Source: Saccharicrinis sp963677655 (lineage in GTDB: Bacteria; Bacteroidota; Bacteroidia; Bacteroidales; Marinilabiliaceae). From it: a stretch of DNA of 64,000 bases. The notes below the pieces were generated by a model. The model worked only from the letters and a program-made list of their open reading frames with translations, was not told the origin of the DNA and searched no databases. Where the stretch lies: the NCBI GenBank assembly GCA_963677655.1, contig OY782088.1, one strand, 5' to 3'. Below are positions 16,957 to 25,717 of this stretch, piece after piece (position 1 is the stretch's first letter; every line of letters starts with the position of its first letter). The position numbers were made by a program, and so were the translations under genes.

Positions 16957-18913
16957 TTTACTTCGTCAATTCAAGAGAATTTTAATAGCTAACAGAGGTG
17001 AAATTGCGGTAAGAATAATAAATACTGCAAAAAAAATGGGTATTGAAACAGTTGCTATTTATACAAAACCTGAAGAAAAAGCATTGCACGTAGTTAATGC
17101 TGATATAAAAGTGCTTATGCATGGTCAAACATTGCAAGATACATATTTAAATAAATCATTAATAATAAATATTGCTAAACAGTATTTTGCTGACGCCATA
17201 CATCCCGGCTATGGTTTCTTATCAGAAAATGGTGATTTTGTTCAATTATGTGAAGAAAATCAAATTACATTTATTGGACCATCATCAAATATTATAAAAA
17301 TGATGGGGAATAAAGAAGAGGCAAATAAAACAGCATTACAAAATGGAGTTCCCTTATTAAAAAAAATTAAAGGTGATGTTGATTCCATGATAAATGAAGC
17401 AGCTCAACTTGAATACCCATTAATTGTTAAAGCAGCTGCTGGAGGTGGTGGTAAAGGAATGCGTGTTGTTCATCATCAAAATGAGTTAAAAGAAGCAATT
17501 ATAAAAGCTTCCGCTGAAGCGAAAAGGTACTTTGATAATGAATCTGTTTATGTTGAACAATACATTAAAAATCCCCGTCACATAGAAGTTCAGATACTAG
17601 GCGATAATTATGGAAATGTTATTCATCTATTTGAAAGAGATTGTTCTATTCAGAGACGTCATCAAAAAATAGTGGAAGAAGCCCCTGCTCCTAATCTTCC
17701 TTCACATATAAGAGATGTTATTATTGAGGATGCATTAAAAATTGCCAATAATATAGGTTACACTAACGCTGGTACTATTGAATTCCTGCTTACTCCATCA
17801 ATGAAACATTATTTTCTTGAGATGAATACTCGTATACAGGTTGAACATACAGTAACAGAAGAAATAACCGGGATTGATATTGTTGAACAACAGTTTATAA
17901 TTGCTATGGGAAATAAACTCAATATTAATCAGAAAGATGTTAAAACTAATGGTCATGCCATAGAAGTCAGATTATATGCTGAGGATTCCTTTAATGATTA
18001 TTTACCTTCTCATGGAATAATAGAAGGTTTATTTATTCCGAATATACCAAATATTAGAGTTGATAATGGAATATGTAATTATGAAGAAATTCAAACGCAT
18101 TTTGATTCATTGCTAAAAAAAGTAACAGCACACGCGCCTTCTCGAGAAGAATCTATACGGAATCTTGATCACTTTCTAAAAGAATATGTTCTTTTTGGTA
18201 TTGAAACTAATAGAGATACCCTCTTATCCATATTAAATAACAATGATTTTAAAGAAGGAATTTATTCAACTTCATTTTTATCAGATCATTTAAATCAATT
18301 TCAGAATAGGCAAAAAATATCTTTAAATGAATTAAAGATATTTTCATCTGCATATATTATAATTAAATATTACTCACACAACGTAAATAATAATATAGGG
18401 TATTGGCGTAATAATCCAATTCATAAACTTCTAATAGAAGATTCGAGCATAGAAATAAATATTATCAAAAATATTTTAGATGAATTTGTATTTCAATTAA
18501 ATAATAAGGACATAATTAATTTAAAGGTCACTTCTTTAAACGAAAACCATCTTTGCTTTTGGTATAATAACAATAAGTACAAAATTAATTATTTAAGAGG
18601 TTTAGATAGAACTATTTATATCCAATACGAGGGAAAGAAAATGGCAATTCACAATAAACCACTAAAAGTCAAAAAGGATTCTAAACAAACCTCTTTAAAT
18701 CAAAAGATACTAGAGTCTCCTACACCTGGTAACATTATCGATATTATAGTAAAAGAAGGTCAAAATATTAAAAAAGGAGATCCTTTAATGATATTAGAAG
18801 CTATGAAGATAGAAAATACTCTCACAGCATGGAAGGACGGCAAGATTGCTAAAATTTCTGTTCAAACAGGACAACACGTTAGTTTAAAACAGCAATTATT
18901 AGAAACATATTGA
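16949..18913 (+). CDS. mccA: Methylcrotonyl-CoA carboxylase, biotin carboxylase/carrier (alpha) subunit
   Basis: A 654-residue protein that carboxylates its own biotin with ATP and bicarbonate. The biotin carboxylase domain (about 8-455) shows ILIANRGEIAVRII, HPGYGFLSEN, the ATP-grasp loop AAAGGGGKGMRVV, RDCSIQRRHQKIVEEAPAP and EMNTRIQVEHTVTEE. A less conserved middle domain follows. The C-terminal biotinyl domain carries the target lysine in ILEAMKIENT (about residue 616). It starts inside the hydratase gene (8-base overlap), so mccB-hydratase-mccA form one operon. MCC alpha is favoured over propionyl or acetyl carboxylases by these neighbours. Confidence 0.92.
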   Translation: MNNLLRQFKRILIANRGEIAVRIINTAKKMGIETVAIYTKPEEKALHVVNADIKVLMHGQTLQDTYLNKSLIINIAKQYFADAIHPGYGFLSENGDFVQLCEENQITFIGPSSNIIKMMGNKEEANKTALQNGVPLLKKIKGDVDSMINEAAQLEYPLIVKAAAGGGGKGMRVVHHQNELKEAIIKASAEAKRYFDNESVYVEQYIKNPRHIEVQILGDNYGNVIHLFERDCSIQRRHQKIVEEAPAPNLPSHIRDVIIEDALKIANNIGYTNAGTIEFLLTPSMKHYFLEMNTRIQVEHTVTEEITGIDIVEQQFIIAMGNKLNINQKDVKTNGHAIEVRLYAEDSFNDYLPSHGIIEGLFIPNIPNIRVDNGICNYEEIQTHFDSLLKKVTAHAPSREESIRNLDHFLKEYVLFGIETNRDTLLSILNNNDFKEGIYSTSFLSDHLNQFQNRQKISLNELKIFSSAYIIIKYYSHNVNNNIGYWRNNPIHKLLIEDSSIEINIIKNILDEFVFQLNNKDIINLKVTSLNENHLCFWYNNNKYKINYLRGLDRTIYIQYEGKKMAIHNKPLKVKKDSKQTSLNQKILESPTPGNIIDIIVKEGQNIKKGDPLMILEAMKIENTLTAWKDGKIAKISVQTGQHVSLKQQLLETY

Positions 18914-18959
18914 ATATCAAATAAAAACAAACTAAATTTATTTTAAAAAAAAATTAAAT

Positions 18960-20105
18960 ATGACACCATTTTACGACCAGGGAAAAGATATTTATAGAAA
19001 AAAGGTAAGAGAATTTGCTGAAAAAGAAATAAAACCACTAGCTGCAGAACTCGATGAAAAAGAAATTTTTTCAGTGGAAATAGCTAAAAAAATGGGTGAA
19101 GCAGGTTTATATGGTATTGATATACCTAAAAAATATGGAGGTCAGGGATTAGACACAATATCTTATATTATAGCAGTAGAAGAATTGGCACGAGTCGATG
19201 GATCTCAGGCAGTTACTATGGCTGCGCATAATTCTTTAGGGGTTGCTCCTATTTATAGCTTTGGTTCTGATGCACAAAAAAAAAGTTTGTTGCCTGATTT
19301 ATTAAATGGTAAAAAACTATGGGCATTTGGTTTAACTGAAGAAAATGCAGGGTCAGATGCAAGAGGTGTAGATACATTAGCTGTAAAGAATAACGAAGGT
19401 TGGGAAATATCAGGTAGTAAAAGATATATTACGAATGGTAGTAATGAATTAATGGCGGGTATTACTGTTTTAGCTCAAACTGGTGTTAAGGATAACAAAC
19501 CTTCTTATTCTACTTTTATCTTAGATCGGAATACACCTGGTTTTTCAACACAAAGAACTTTAGGTAAAATGATGTGGAGAGCATCCGATACAGCAGAAAT
19601 AAAGTTAGAAAAATGTCAGGTTTCTGATAAAGATATACTAGGAACAAAAGATAAAGGATTATCTCAGATGCTAAAAACATTGGATTCAGGGCGCTTGTCT
19701 ATTGCTGCAATGGGTTTAGGATTAGCACAGGGAGCCATGGAAATGGCCATAGAATATGCTAAAACAAGAAAACAATTTGGTAAAGCTATATCGTCATTTC
19801 AAGCTATTCAATTTAAATTAGCAGATATGGATTTAAAGGTAGAGTTAGCTCGAAATTTGCTTTATAAAGCTTGTTGGCTTAAAGATAATAATCAACCATA
19901 TAGTAAAGAGGCAGCTATGGCTAAATTGTATTGCAGCGAAATAGCAGGTGAGGTATCTGATGAAGCTGTTCAAATATTTGGAGGTGCGGGATTATTTAAA
20001 TCCAAAGATATTGAACGGTTTTACAGGGATCATAGAATACTTAGAATTGGAGAAGGAACCAGTGAAATACTAAAAATGGTTATCTCAAGAAACATAGGTA
20101 TTTAA
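18960..20105 (+). CDS. Acyl-CoA dehydrogenase (substrate isovaleryl- or short-chain acyl-CoA)
   Basis: A 381-residue FAD enzyme that oxidises acyl-CoA to enoyl-CoA and passes electrons to ETF. Hallmarks are AFGLTEENAGSDARG, the FAD-binding segment TRKQFGKAISSFQAIQFKLADM, and the C-terminal YRDHRILRIGEGTSEILK. By position it should be isovaleryl-CoA dehydrogenase. However, the Glu in IGEGTSEI is the catalytic base of short-chain (butyryl-type) enzymes. Known isovaleryl-CoA dehydrogenases have Ala there and use Glu in an LDLER motif, which here is LDSGR. The substrate is therefore uncertain. It lies 46 bases after mccA. Confidence 0.85.
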   Translation: MTPFYDQGKDIYRKKVREFAEKEIKPLAAELDEKEIFSVEIAKKMGEAGLYGIDIPKKYGGQGLDTISYIIAVEELARVDGSQAVTMAAHNSLGVAPIYSFGSDAQKKSLLPDLLNGKKLWAFGLTEENAGSDARGVDTLAVKNNEGWEISGSKRYITNGSNELMAGITVLAQTGVKDNKPSYSTFILDRNTPGFSTQRTLGKMMWRASDTAEIKLEKCQVSDKDILGTKDKGLSQMLKTLDSGRLSIAAMGLGLAQGAMEMAIEYAKTRKQFGKAISSFQAIQFKLADMDLKVELARNLLYKACWLKDNNQPYSKEAAMAKLYCSEIAGEVSDEAVQIFGGAGLFKSKDIERFYRDHRILRIGEGTSEILKMVISRNIGI

Positions 20106-20249
20106 TATGACCATATTCTGACTTGATTAGTATATATTTTTAAATATCACATTGATTTCAAATAACTAAAAAGTATAAATATTATAATTTGATTGAAAAT
20201 TTTCTATTCTAATATAGAGAATATCACCAATCTTTTCTTTTTTTGTTTT

Positions 20250-21239
20250 ATGGAAGATAGAAAAAAAGATCATATACAATTGGCTTTTCAGGCTACAGTT
20301 AATCACAATGAAAAAGATGATAGGTTTATTTATGAACCTATGCTATCTTCTCATTCTGATTTTTCCTTTTCTACATTTGATTTTCTTGGAAAAAAAATGA
20401 ATTATCCTTTTTGGATATCTTCCATGACTGGTGGTACAGAAATGGCAGGTAAAATTAATAGATTACTTGCCTCTGCTGCTGGTAAATATGGATTAGGAAT
20501 GGGACTTGGATCTTGTAGGTCTTTACTTGAGAATGACGAATATTTCAATGATTTTAATGTCCGACAATATATTGGAAATAATCAACCTTTATTTTCAAAT
20601 TTTGGAATTTCTCAGATAGAAAAAATGATAGAAGATAAATCTATTGACAAAATAGAACAACTTAGAGTTAAGTTAAACGCTGACGGAACTATCATCCATA
20701 TAAATCCTTTACAGGAAGCATTTCAACCAGAAGGAGATCGACTTAAAAGACCTCCTATTGAAACCGTTATGGAGCTTTTAGAATCCATTAAATCTCCAAT
20801 AATAATTAAAGAAGTTGGTCAGGGAATGGGTTATAATAGTATCAAATCTATATTACAATTAGACATTGCAGCATTTGAATTTGGTGCCTGGGGAGGAACT
20901 AATTTTACGCGTTTAGAAAGTCTTAGATATACAAAGGCTAGTAAAGCATTTGATGGATTTGCTAATATTGGTCATGACGCAAAAGAAATGACCTTAATGG
21001 TAAATCAAATTGTTGAGGAAATTGATGTTAAGTGTAAACAAATAATTATTTCAGGCGGGATTCAGTCCCTTTTAGATGGATATTATTTACATAAGATCTG
21101 TAAATTACCGAGCATTATAGGTATGGGTTCTTTATTTCTTGAAAATGCTTTAAAAGGAGAAGAAAATCTGGATGTATTTGTCAATGAAATGATTGAAAAA
21201 TGGAAATTAGCAGAATCATTTTTAAAAATTAAAATGTAA
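20250..21239 (+). CDS. fni: Isopentenyl-diphosphate delta-isomerase, type 2 (FMN)
   Basis: A 329-residue FMN/NAD(P)H-dependent isomerase interconverting IPP and DMAPP, the last step of the mevalonate route. Motifs include RKKDHIQLAF at the N-terminus, FWISSMTGGTEMAGKIN (flavin loop), GLGSCRSLL, KEVGQGMGYNSI, FGAWGGTNFTRLE and IISGGIQSLLDGY (phosphate-binding). ATG 20250 fits the known N-terminus; an in-frame TTG at 20193 would add 19 poorly conserved residues. It is the first of five mevalonate-pathway genes and lies 144 bases after the acyl-CoA dehydrogenase. No hairpin terminator was found in that gap. Confidence 0.95.
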   Translation: MEDRKKDHIQLAFQATVNHNEKDDRFIYEPMLSSHSDFSFSTFDFLGKKMNYPFWISSMTGGTEMAGKINRLLASAAGKYGLGMGLGSCRSLLENDEYFNDFNVRQYIGNNQPLFSNFGISQIEKMIEDKSIDKIEQLRVKLNADGTIIHINPLQEAFQPEGDRLKRPPIETVMELLESIKSPIIIKEVGQGMGYNSIKSILQLDIAAFEFGAWGGTNFTRLESLRYTKASKAFDGFANIGHDAKEMTLMVNQIVEEIDVKCKQIIISGGIQSLLDGYYLHKICKLPSIIGMGSLFLENALKGEENLDVFVNEMIEKWKLAESFLKIKM

Positions 21240-21319
21240 GAACCTACAAAATACTGTTTAAAGAAATAAATTCAACATTTTTCAATTTTGTGTGTTCCTT
21301 GAAATATAATTTATATGTT

Positions 21320-22615
21320 ATGATTTCAGGATTTTCAAAATTAAATACAAAGGAAAAAATAGATATAATAATTAAGCAAGCAGATTTATCCTCAAAAGCA
21401 TTAGATACATTACTATCGCACCATCACAATAAGCTTCAGGAAACTTATAATCAATTTTCAGAAAACACAATAAGTAATTTCTTTTTACCATTTAATATTG
21501 CACCCAATTTTTTAATTAATGGAAAAGAATATTTTGTTCCAATGGCTATTGAAGAGAGTTCGGTTGTAGCTGCAGCTTCTAAAGCTGCTAGTTTTTGGTA
21601 TAAGCATGGAGGATTTGAAGCCAAAATAATTGATACAGTTAAGGTTGGTCAGTTATTCTTTTCAACTAAAGAATCTCTTGAATTTATAAATTCACATATT
21701 GAGGAAATCACATCAAGGTTAATTTCAGCAACAGATGAGCTCACTATCAGTATGAAAAAAAGAGGTGGAGGAATTAAGGATATAGTACTTCAAAAAATTG
21801 AAAAAACACCTGATATCTACTGTTTTTATGTAAGCTTTGAAACCAAAGATTCGATGGGTGCTAATTTTATTAATTCCTGCTTGGAAACAATGGGAGAAGC
21901 TTTAGTTCAATATTTTGATGGATGTAATAAAAATGCCGAAATTATAATGGCCATATTGTCAAATTATACTCCACAGTGTATTGTTGAATGTAATGTATCT
22001 TGCAATATAAATGAATTAAAATATTGGTCAGGCAACTTAACTCCTCAGGAATTTGCAAATAAGTTCAAACAGGCTGTTGATATAGCAAAATACAATATAT
22101 CCAGGGCTGTGACTCACAATAAGGGGATCATGAATGGAATTGATGCTGTTGTTGTTGCAACAGGTAATGATTATAGAGCTATAGAAGCTAATATACATGC
22201 ATATGCTGCTAAAGATGGAACTTATTCCTCATTATCAGAAGTTAATACAGAGAACGATATTTTTTCTTATAATTTAAAAGTTCCTTTAACTATAGGTACT
22301 GTAGGTGGATTAACAAAATCTCACCCTATGGCTGCACTATCTATGGAAATATTGGGTAATCCTAATGCAATTGAATTAATGGGAGTTATTGCATCAACTG
22401 GATTAGCTAACAATTTTTCTGCTGTAGCCTCGTTAATTACCACAGGAATTCAAAAAGGACATATGAAAATGCACTTATCTAATATTCTTTTAACATTGAA
22501 CGCTTCAGATATGGAAAAATTCAAAACAATTGATTATTTTAGTAATAAGACTGTCAGTTATAGTGCTGTTCAAGCCTTTTTAAATGAACATAGAAAAAAT
22601 AAAAATCTTAAATAA
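21320..22615 (+). CDS. mvaA: Hydroxymethylglutaryl-CoA reductase, class II
   Basis: A 431-residue HMG-CoA reductase that links HMG-CoA and mevalonate using NAD(P)H. The catalytic Glu lies in VPMAIEESSVVAAASKAA, the catalytic Asp in NGIDAVVVATGNDYRA, and the catalytic His in KGHMKMHLSN; DSMGANFINSCLETMGEAL and GTVGGLTKSHPMAAL are family signatures. There is no membrane anchor, as usual in class II. Class II enzymes can run in either direction; the downstream kinases and decarboxylase argue for mevalonate synthesis here. ATG 21320 is preferred to GTG 21290. It lies 27 bases before the next gene. Confidence 0.95.
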   Translation: MISGFSKLNTKEKIDIIIKQADLSSKALDTLLSHHHNKLQETYNQFSENTISNFFLPFNIAPNFLINGKEYFVPMAIEESSVVAAASKAASFWYKHGGFEAKIIDTVKVGQLFFSTKESLEFINSHIEEITSRLISATDELTISMKKRGGGIKDIVLQKIEKTPDIYCFYVSFETKDSMGANFINSCLETMGEALVQYFDGCNKNAEIIMAILSNYTPQCIVECNVSCNINELKYWSGNLTPQEFANKFKQAVDIAKYNISRAVTHNKGIMNGIDAVVVATGNDYRAIEANIHAYAAKDGTYSSLSEVNTENDIFSYNLKVPLTIGTVGGLTKSHPMAALSMEILGNPNAIELMGVIASTGLANNFSAVASLITTGIQKGHMKMHLSNILLTLNASDMEKFKTIDYFSNKTVSYSAVQAFLNEHRKNKNLK

Positions 22616-22642
22616 TTAGAATTACAAAACCTTTATTAAAAA

Positions 22643-23593
22643 ATGATTGAAAAGAAAACTCCCCCTATTTTCTTTACTGAATCTCATGGAAAAATAATGA
22701 TATCCGGTGAATATGCAGCAATGTATGGAGCTAATGTTTTAGCTATACCTTTAAAAGTTGGGCAGTCCTTAAAAGTATATGAAAAAGATACTGGCTCTCT
22801 TGATTGGGAAGCTTATAAAATGGATGAATTATGGAATACAGTTTCCTTCCCTGATAAATTTGATGGAAAACTACACATTGGAAATAGGACAAATGCAGGA
22901 TTTGCTGTTGTTATACATAAGGTATTACGAATGGCATTAAATTTAAGTGATATTAAATTAGAAGACATATTAACCAAAAGATTTGAAACTAATATAAATT
23001 TCAACCCTGAACTTGGTTTAGGATCCAGTTCTACATTAATAGTTAATTTAGCTCGATATTTTAATGTAGATCCATTTGAATTAAATGCTTTAAGTTTTAA
23101 AGGTTCAGGTTATGATATTGCGGCTTCAATGAGTGATCTTCCTGTTTTATATAACAAGAATGTGAAAAATCCAGAGTATGTAGAATTAAAGTTTAAACCA
23201 TCATTTCATGAAAACCTTTATTTTGTTTACTCTGGCAATAAGGTTAGTTCCTTAAAAGCTATTGATAAAATTAGTAGAAAAGATATTACTAATCAGCAAT
23301 TAAGTAAAATATCTGCTCTTACAACAAGTATGGCTTTGTGTAATAATATTGAAGATTTTATGGAATTAATAAATGAACATGAAAAAATCATTTCAAAAAT
23401 ATTACATATTCCAACATTAAATAATAAACAATTTTATGACTTCGAAGGTTCTATTAAATCATTGGGAGCCTGGGGTGGTGATATGATGTTAGTTGCCACT
23501 ACTAATCCTGATCATTATGTTGAAAGATATTTTAACCGTCGAGGCCATGATATAATATACAAATATGCTGATCTGGCTCTTGACATAGATTAG
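22643..23593 (+). CDS. GYDIA-family GHMP kinase, candidate phosphomevalonate kinase
   Basis: A 316-residue GHMP-superfamily kinase. It opens with ESHGKIMISGEYAAMYGA, has the ATP loop PELGLGSSSTLIVN (about 120-133) and the motif KGSGYDIAASMSDLP that gives the GYDIA family its name. The C-terminal SLGAWGGDMMLVATT is in the place of the GHMP third motif. The GSGYD-IA stretch and the C-terminal GGD resemble eukaryotic-type phosphomevalonate kinases (GSGFDVA and GGGD). The cluster has one other kinase that looks like mevalonate kinase plus a decarboxylase, so by elimination this protein is the likely phosphomevalonate kinase. The family's function has not, to my knowledge, been proven. Confidence 0.8.
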   Translation: MIEKKTPPIFFTESHGKIMISGEYAAMYGANVLAIPLKVGQSLKVYEKDTGSLDWEAYKMDELWNTVSFPDKFDGKLHIGNRTNAGFAVVIHKVLRMALNLSDIKLEDILTKRFETNINFNPELGLGSSSTLIVNLARYFNVDPFELNALSFKGSGYDIAASMSDLPVLYNKNVKNPEYVELKFKPSFHENLYFVYSGNKVSSLKAIDKISRKDITNQQLSKISALTTSMALCNNIEDFMELINEHEKIISKILHIPTLNNKQFYDFEGSIKSLGAWGGDMMLVATTNPDHYVERYFNRRGHDIIYKYADLALDID

Positions 23594-23599
23594 TTATAA

Positions 23600-24619
23600 G
23601 TGGAATATAAAAAAGAAGAAGGACAAGTTCTTAGCCAAAGTCCTTCAAACATAGCAATAGTAAAATATTGGGGTAAACGAGAAGTACAATTACCGATAAA
23701 CCCATCAATTAGCTTTAGCTTAAAGAAATGTTTTACTAATACAAGCATTAAATATTCATTAAATAAAAAGCCGGATGATTATTCATTTAGCTTTTTATTT
23801 GAGAATAAAATAAATGAAAAGTTTGAATTAAAGCTTAACGATTTTTTTAATAGAATTCAGCATATTCTTCCTTGGCTGAAAGATTTTCATTTAAATATAG
23901 AAAGCTCAAATACATTTCCTCATTCATCAGGGATTGCATCATCAGCAAGTAGTTATAGTGCCCTGGCTAATTCTTTAGCTAATATTCATCAACAAATTAC
24001 AGGAGTATCACTTTCTGCTCATGTTGTATCTGAAATTGCTCGCTTAGGTTCAGGAAGTGCATGCAGATCTACTCAAAAAGGATGGAACTTATGGGGTAAT
24101 ACAAATCATCATGAAAGTAGTGATAAATATGCGGTCGACATTAATAAAGAAGTTAATCCTGTATTTGATTACATTCAGGATACAATACTGATTGTTAGTA
24201 ATAAACAAAAGCAAATAAGTAGTACCGTTGGACATCAATTAATGAATAATCATCCATATAAAGATGCCAGAATTCATCAAGCCAATAGTAATACAAACAA
24301 ATTACTTGAAGCGTTAAAAGTGGGTGATTGGGATTTATTTATTCAGATATCAGAATCGGAAGCACTAAGTCTCCACGGATTAATGATGAGTTCAACACCA
24401 GGTTATACTCTCCTTTTACCTGAATCATTAGAAATAATAAATAAAATAAGGGAATTTAGAGATTACACTAAAATTCCTGTTGGGTTTACTGTTGATGCAG
24501 GACCAAATATTCATGTTCTTTATCCGTTAACGAACAAAAGAGACGTTTTAGAGTTTATTGGTACAGAATTAAGTAAACATTGTTTTAATAAACAATACAT
24601 AAAGGATGAAATTTCCTGA
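23600..24619 (+). CDS. mvaD: Diphosphomevalonate decarboxylase
   Basis: A 339-residue GHMP-fold enzyme that phosphorylates and decarboxylates mevalonate diphosphate to isopentenyl diphosphate. Signatures are SPSNIAIVKYWGKRE, LPINPSISFSL, the ATP loop SGIASSASSYSALA, SGSACRSTQKGWNLWG, and the catalytic Asp in FTVDAGPNIHVL. These residues favour the true decarboxylase over archaeal mevalonate-3-kinases. The start is a GTG at 23600, only 6 bases after the previous stop; no ATG is available before the conserved SPSNIA. It belongs to the same operon as the flanking kinases. Confidence 0.95.
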   Translation: MEYKKEEGQVLSQSPSNIAIVKYWGKREVQLPINPSISFSLKKCFTNTSIKYSLNKKPDDYSFSFLFENKINEKFELKLNDFFNRIQHILPWLKDFHLNIESSNTFPHSSGIASSASSYSALANSLANIHQQITGVSLSAHVVSEIARLGSGSACRSTQKGWNLWGNTNHHESSDKYAVDINKEVNPVFDYIQDTILIVSNKQKQISSTVGHQLMNNHPYKDARIHQANSNTNKLLEALKVGDWDLFIQISESEALSLHGLMMSSTPGYTLLLPESLEIINKIREFRDYTKIPVGFTVDAGPNIHVLYPLTNKRDVLEFIGTELSKHCFNKQYIKDEIS

Positions 24620-24673
24620 TAGACTTAATTAAATCGTATTTATTAATTCATTATTTATTAGCAACAAATTGTT

Positions 24674-25627
24674 ATGCCGTTGAATAAATTAAACCATATC
24701 TTTTATTCAAAAATATTATTATTTGGAGAGTATTCTTTACTATTAGATTCTAATGGATTGTCTATCCCCTATTCTCACTTTAATGGTAGATTAACCTTTA
24801 TTCATAAAGAAAGTTACACCGATCTTGAGTATGCTAAGAAATCCAATAAACAACTTATTGAATACTGTGATTTTATTGAAAAAAATTATCCAAATTACAT
24901 TGACATCAATGCTTTTACTCAAGATTTAAATAGAGGGTTGTTTTTTGAATCATCAATACCAGAAGGATATGGATTAGGAAGTAGCGGAGCTTTGGTTGCG
25001 TCTATTTACTACATGTATGGTAAAAATAAAATTGGGTCTAAAACAGCTTTATCAAAAGAAAAAACACAAAAACTTAAAAAAATATTTTCAGCACTTGAAT
25101 CTTATTTTCATGGAAAAAGCTCAGGTATAGATCCTTTAATCTGTTATATGAGTCATCCCCTATTCATCAAAAATCAAAAGGAAATATCATCAATTGGCAT
25201 CTCTCGTAAAAATATAGAAAGAGATGATGCAATATTTATTATTAACACAAAAAAAACTGGGAAAACAGCTCCATTAGTAGATCTTTTTTTGAAAAAATGT
25301 ATTAATCCTGATTATTTAAGTAAGATTAAGAATCAATTAATTCCAACCACTAATCATTGTGTACAATCATTATTAAAAGGAGATTTACCTTCATTTTACA
25401 GTGATTTAAAATATATATCAAAATTTCAACTGCAATACTTTAAAGAAATGATTCCGACAGATTTTATTAAGTATTGGGAAGAAGGTTTAGAAAAAAATGA
25501 ATATATATTAAAGCTATGTGGATCAGGAGGAGGTGGTTATCTTTTGGGATTTACAAGAAATTATAATGCAGTACGAAATTCACTTTTACATAAAGGTCTG
25601 GAGGTTATTACAGTATATCAGGAATAA
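24674..25627 (+). CDS. mvk: Mevalonate kinase
   Basis: A 317-residue GHMP kinase that phosphorylates mevalonate at C5. It shows YSKILLFGEYSLLLDSNG, the ATP loop PEGYGLGSSGALVAS (about 95-110), FHGKSSGIDPLICYM (the mevalonate-kinase substrate motif HGxxSGID) and the third motif KLCGSGGGGYLLGF. It has no galactokinase or homoserine kinase signatures. It closes the mevalonate series; the next gene is preceded by a promoter-like box and hairpin. The N-terminal lysine-glycine pattern is more divergent than in Gram-positive enzymes, as is usual in Bacteroidota. Confidence 0.88.
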   Translation: MPLNKLNHIFYSKILLFGEYSLLLDSNGLSIPYSHFNGRLTFIHKESYTDLEYAKKSNKQLIEYCDFIEKNYPNYIDINAFTQDLNRGLFFESSIPEGYGLGSSGALVASIYYMYGKNKIGSKTALSKEKTQKLKKIFSALESYFHGKSSGIDPLICYMSHPLFIKNQKEISSIGISRKNIERDDAIFIINTKKTGKTAPLVDLFLKKCINPDYLSKIKNQLIPTTNHCVQSLLKGDLPSFYSDLKYISKFQLQYFKEMIPTDFIKYWEEGLEKNEYILKLCGSGGGGYLLGFTRNYNAVRNSLLHKGLEVITVYQE

Positions 25628-25654
25628 CAACTTATTTCAATAATAATAGATTGT

Positions 25655-25683
25655 ATTGCAAAAAAGCTTTGTATTTTTGCAAT
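25655..25683 (+). promoter_or_regulatory. Hairpin overlapping a promoter-like box before the RluA-type gene
   Basis: ATTGCAAAAA (25655-25664) pairs perfectly with TTTTTGCAAT (25674-25683). The same stretch contains TATTTTTG (25672-25679), matching the -7 consensus, with TTG at 25651-25653 18 bases upstream. It may terminate the mevalonate series, start the next gene, or both. Confidence 0.45.
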
Positions 25684-25717
25684 TGCTTTTGCATATCACT
25701 AATTATTGAGAGAGTTC

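Noticed and set aside
20193..20249. TTG start giving a longer IPP isomerase
   Set aside because: The 19 extra residues (KIFYSNIENITNLFFFCF) do not resemble the family, and ATG 20250 precedes the conserved RKKDHI.
14514..25627. Propionyl-CoA carboxylase / methylmalonyl route instead of leucine
   Set aside because: MCC-type DDHHA and GVAD residues in the beta subunit, the hydratase between subunits, and no mutase or epimerase nearby.
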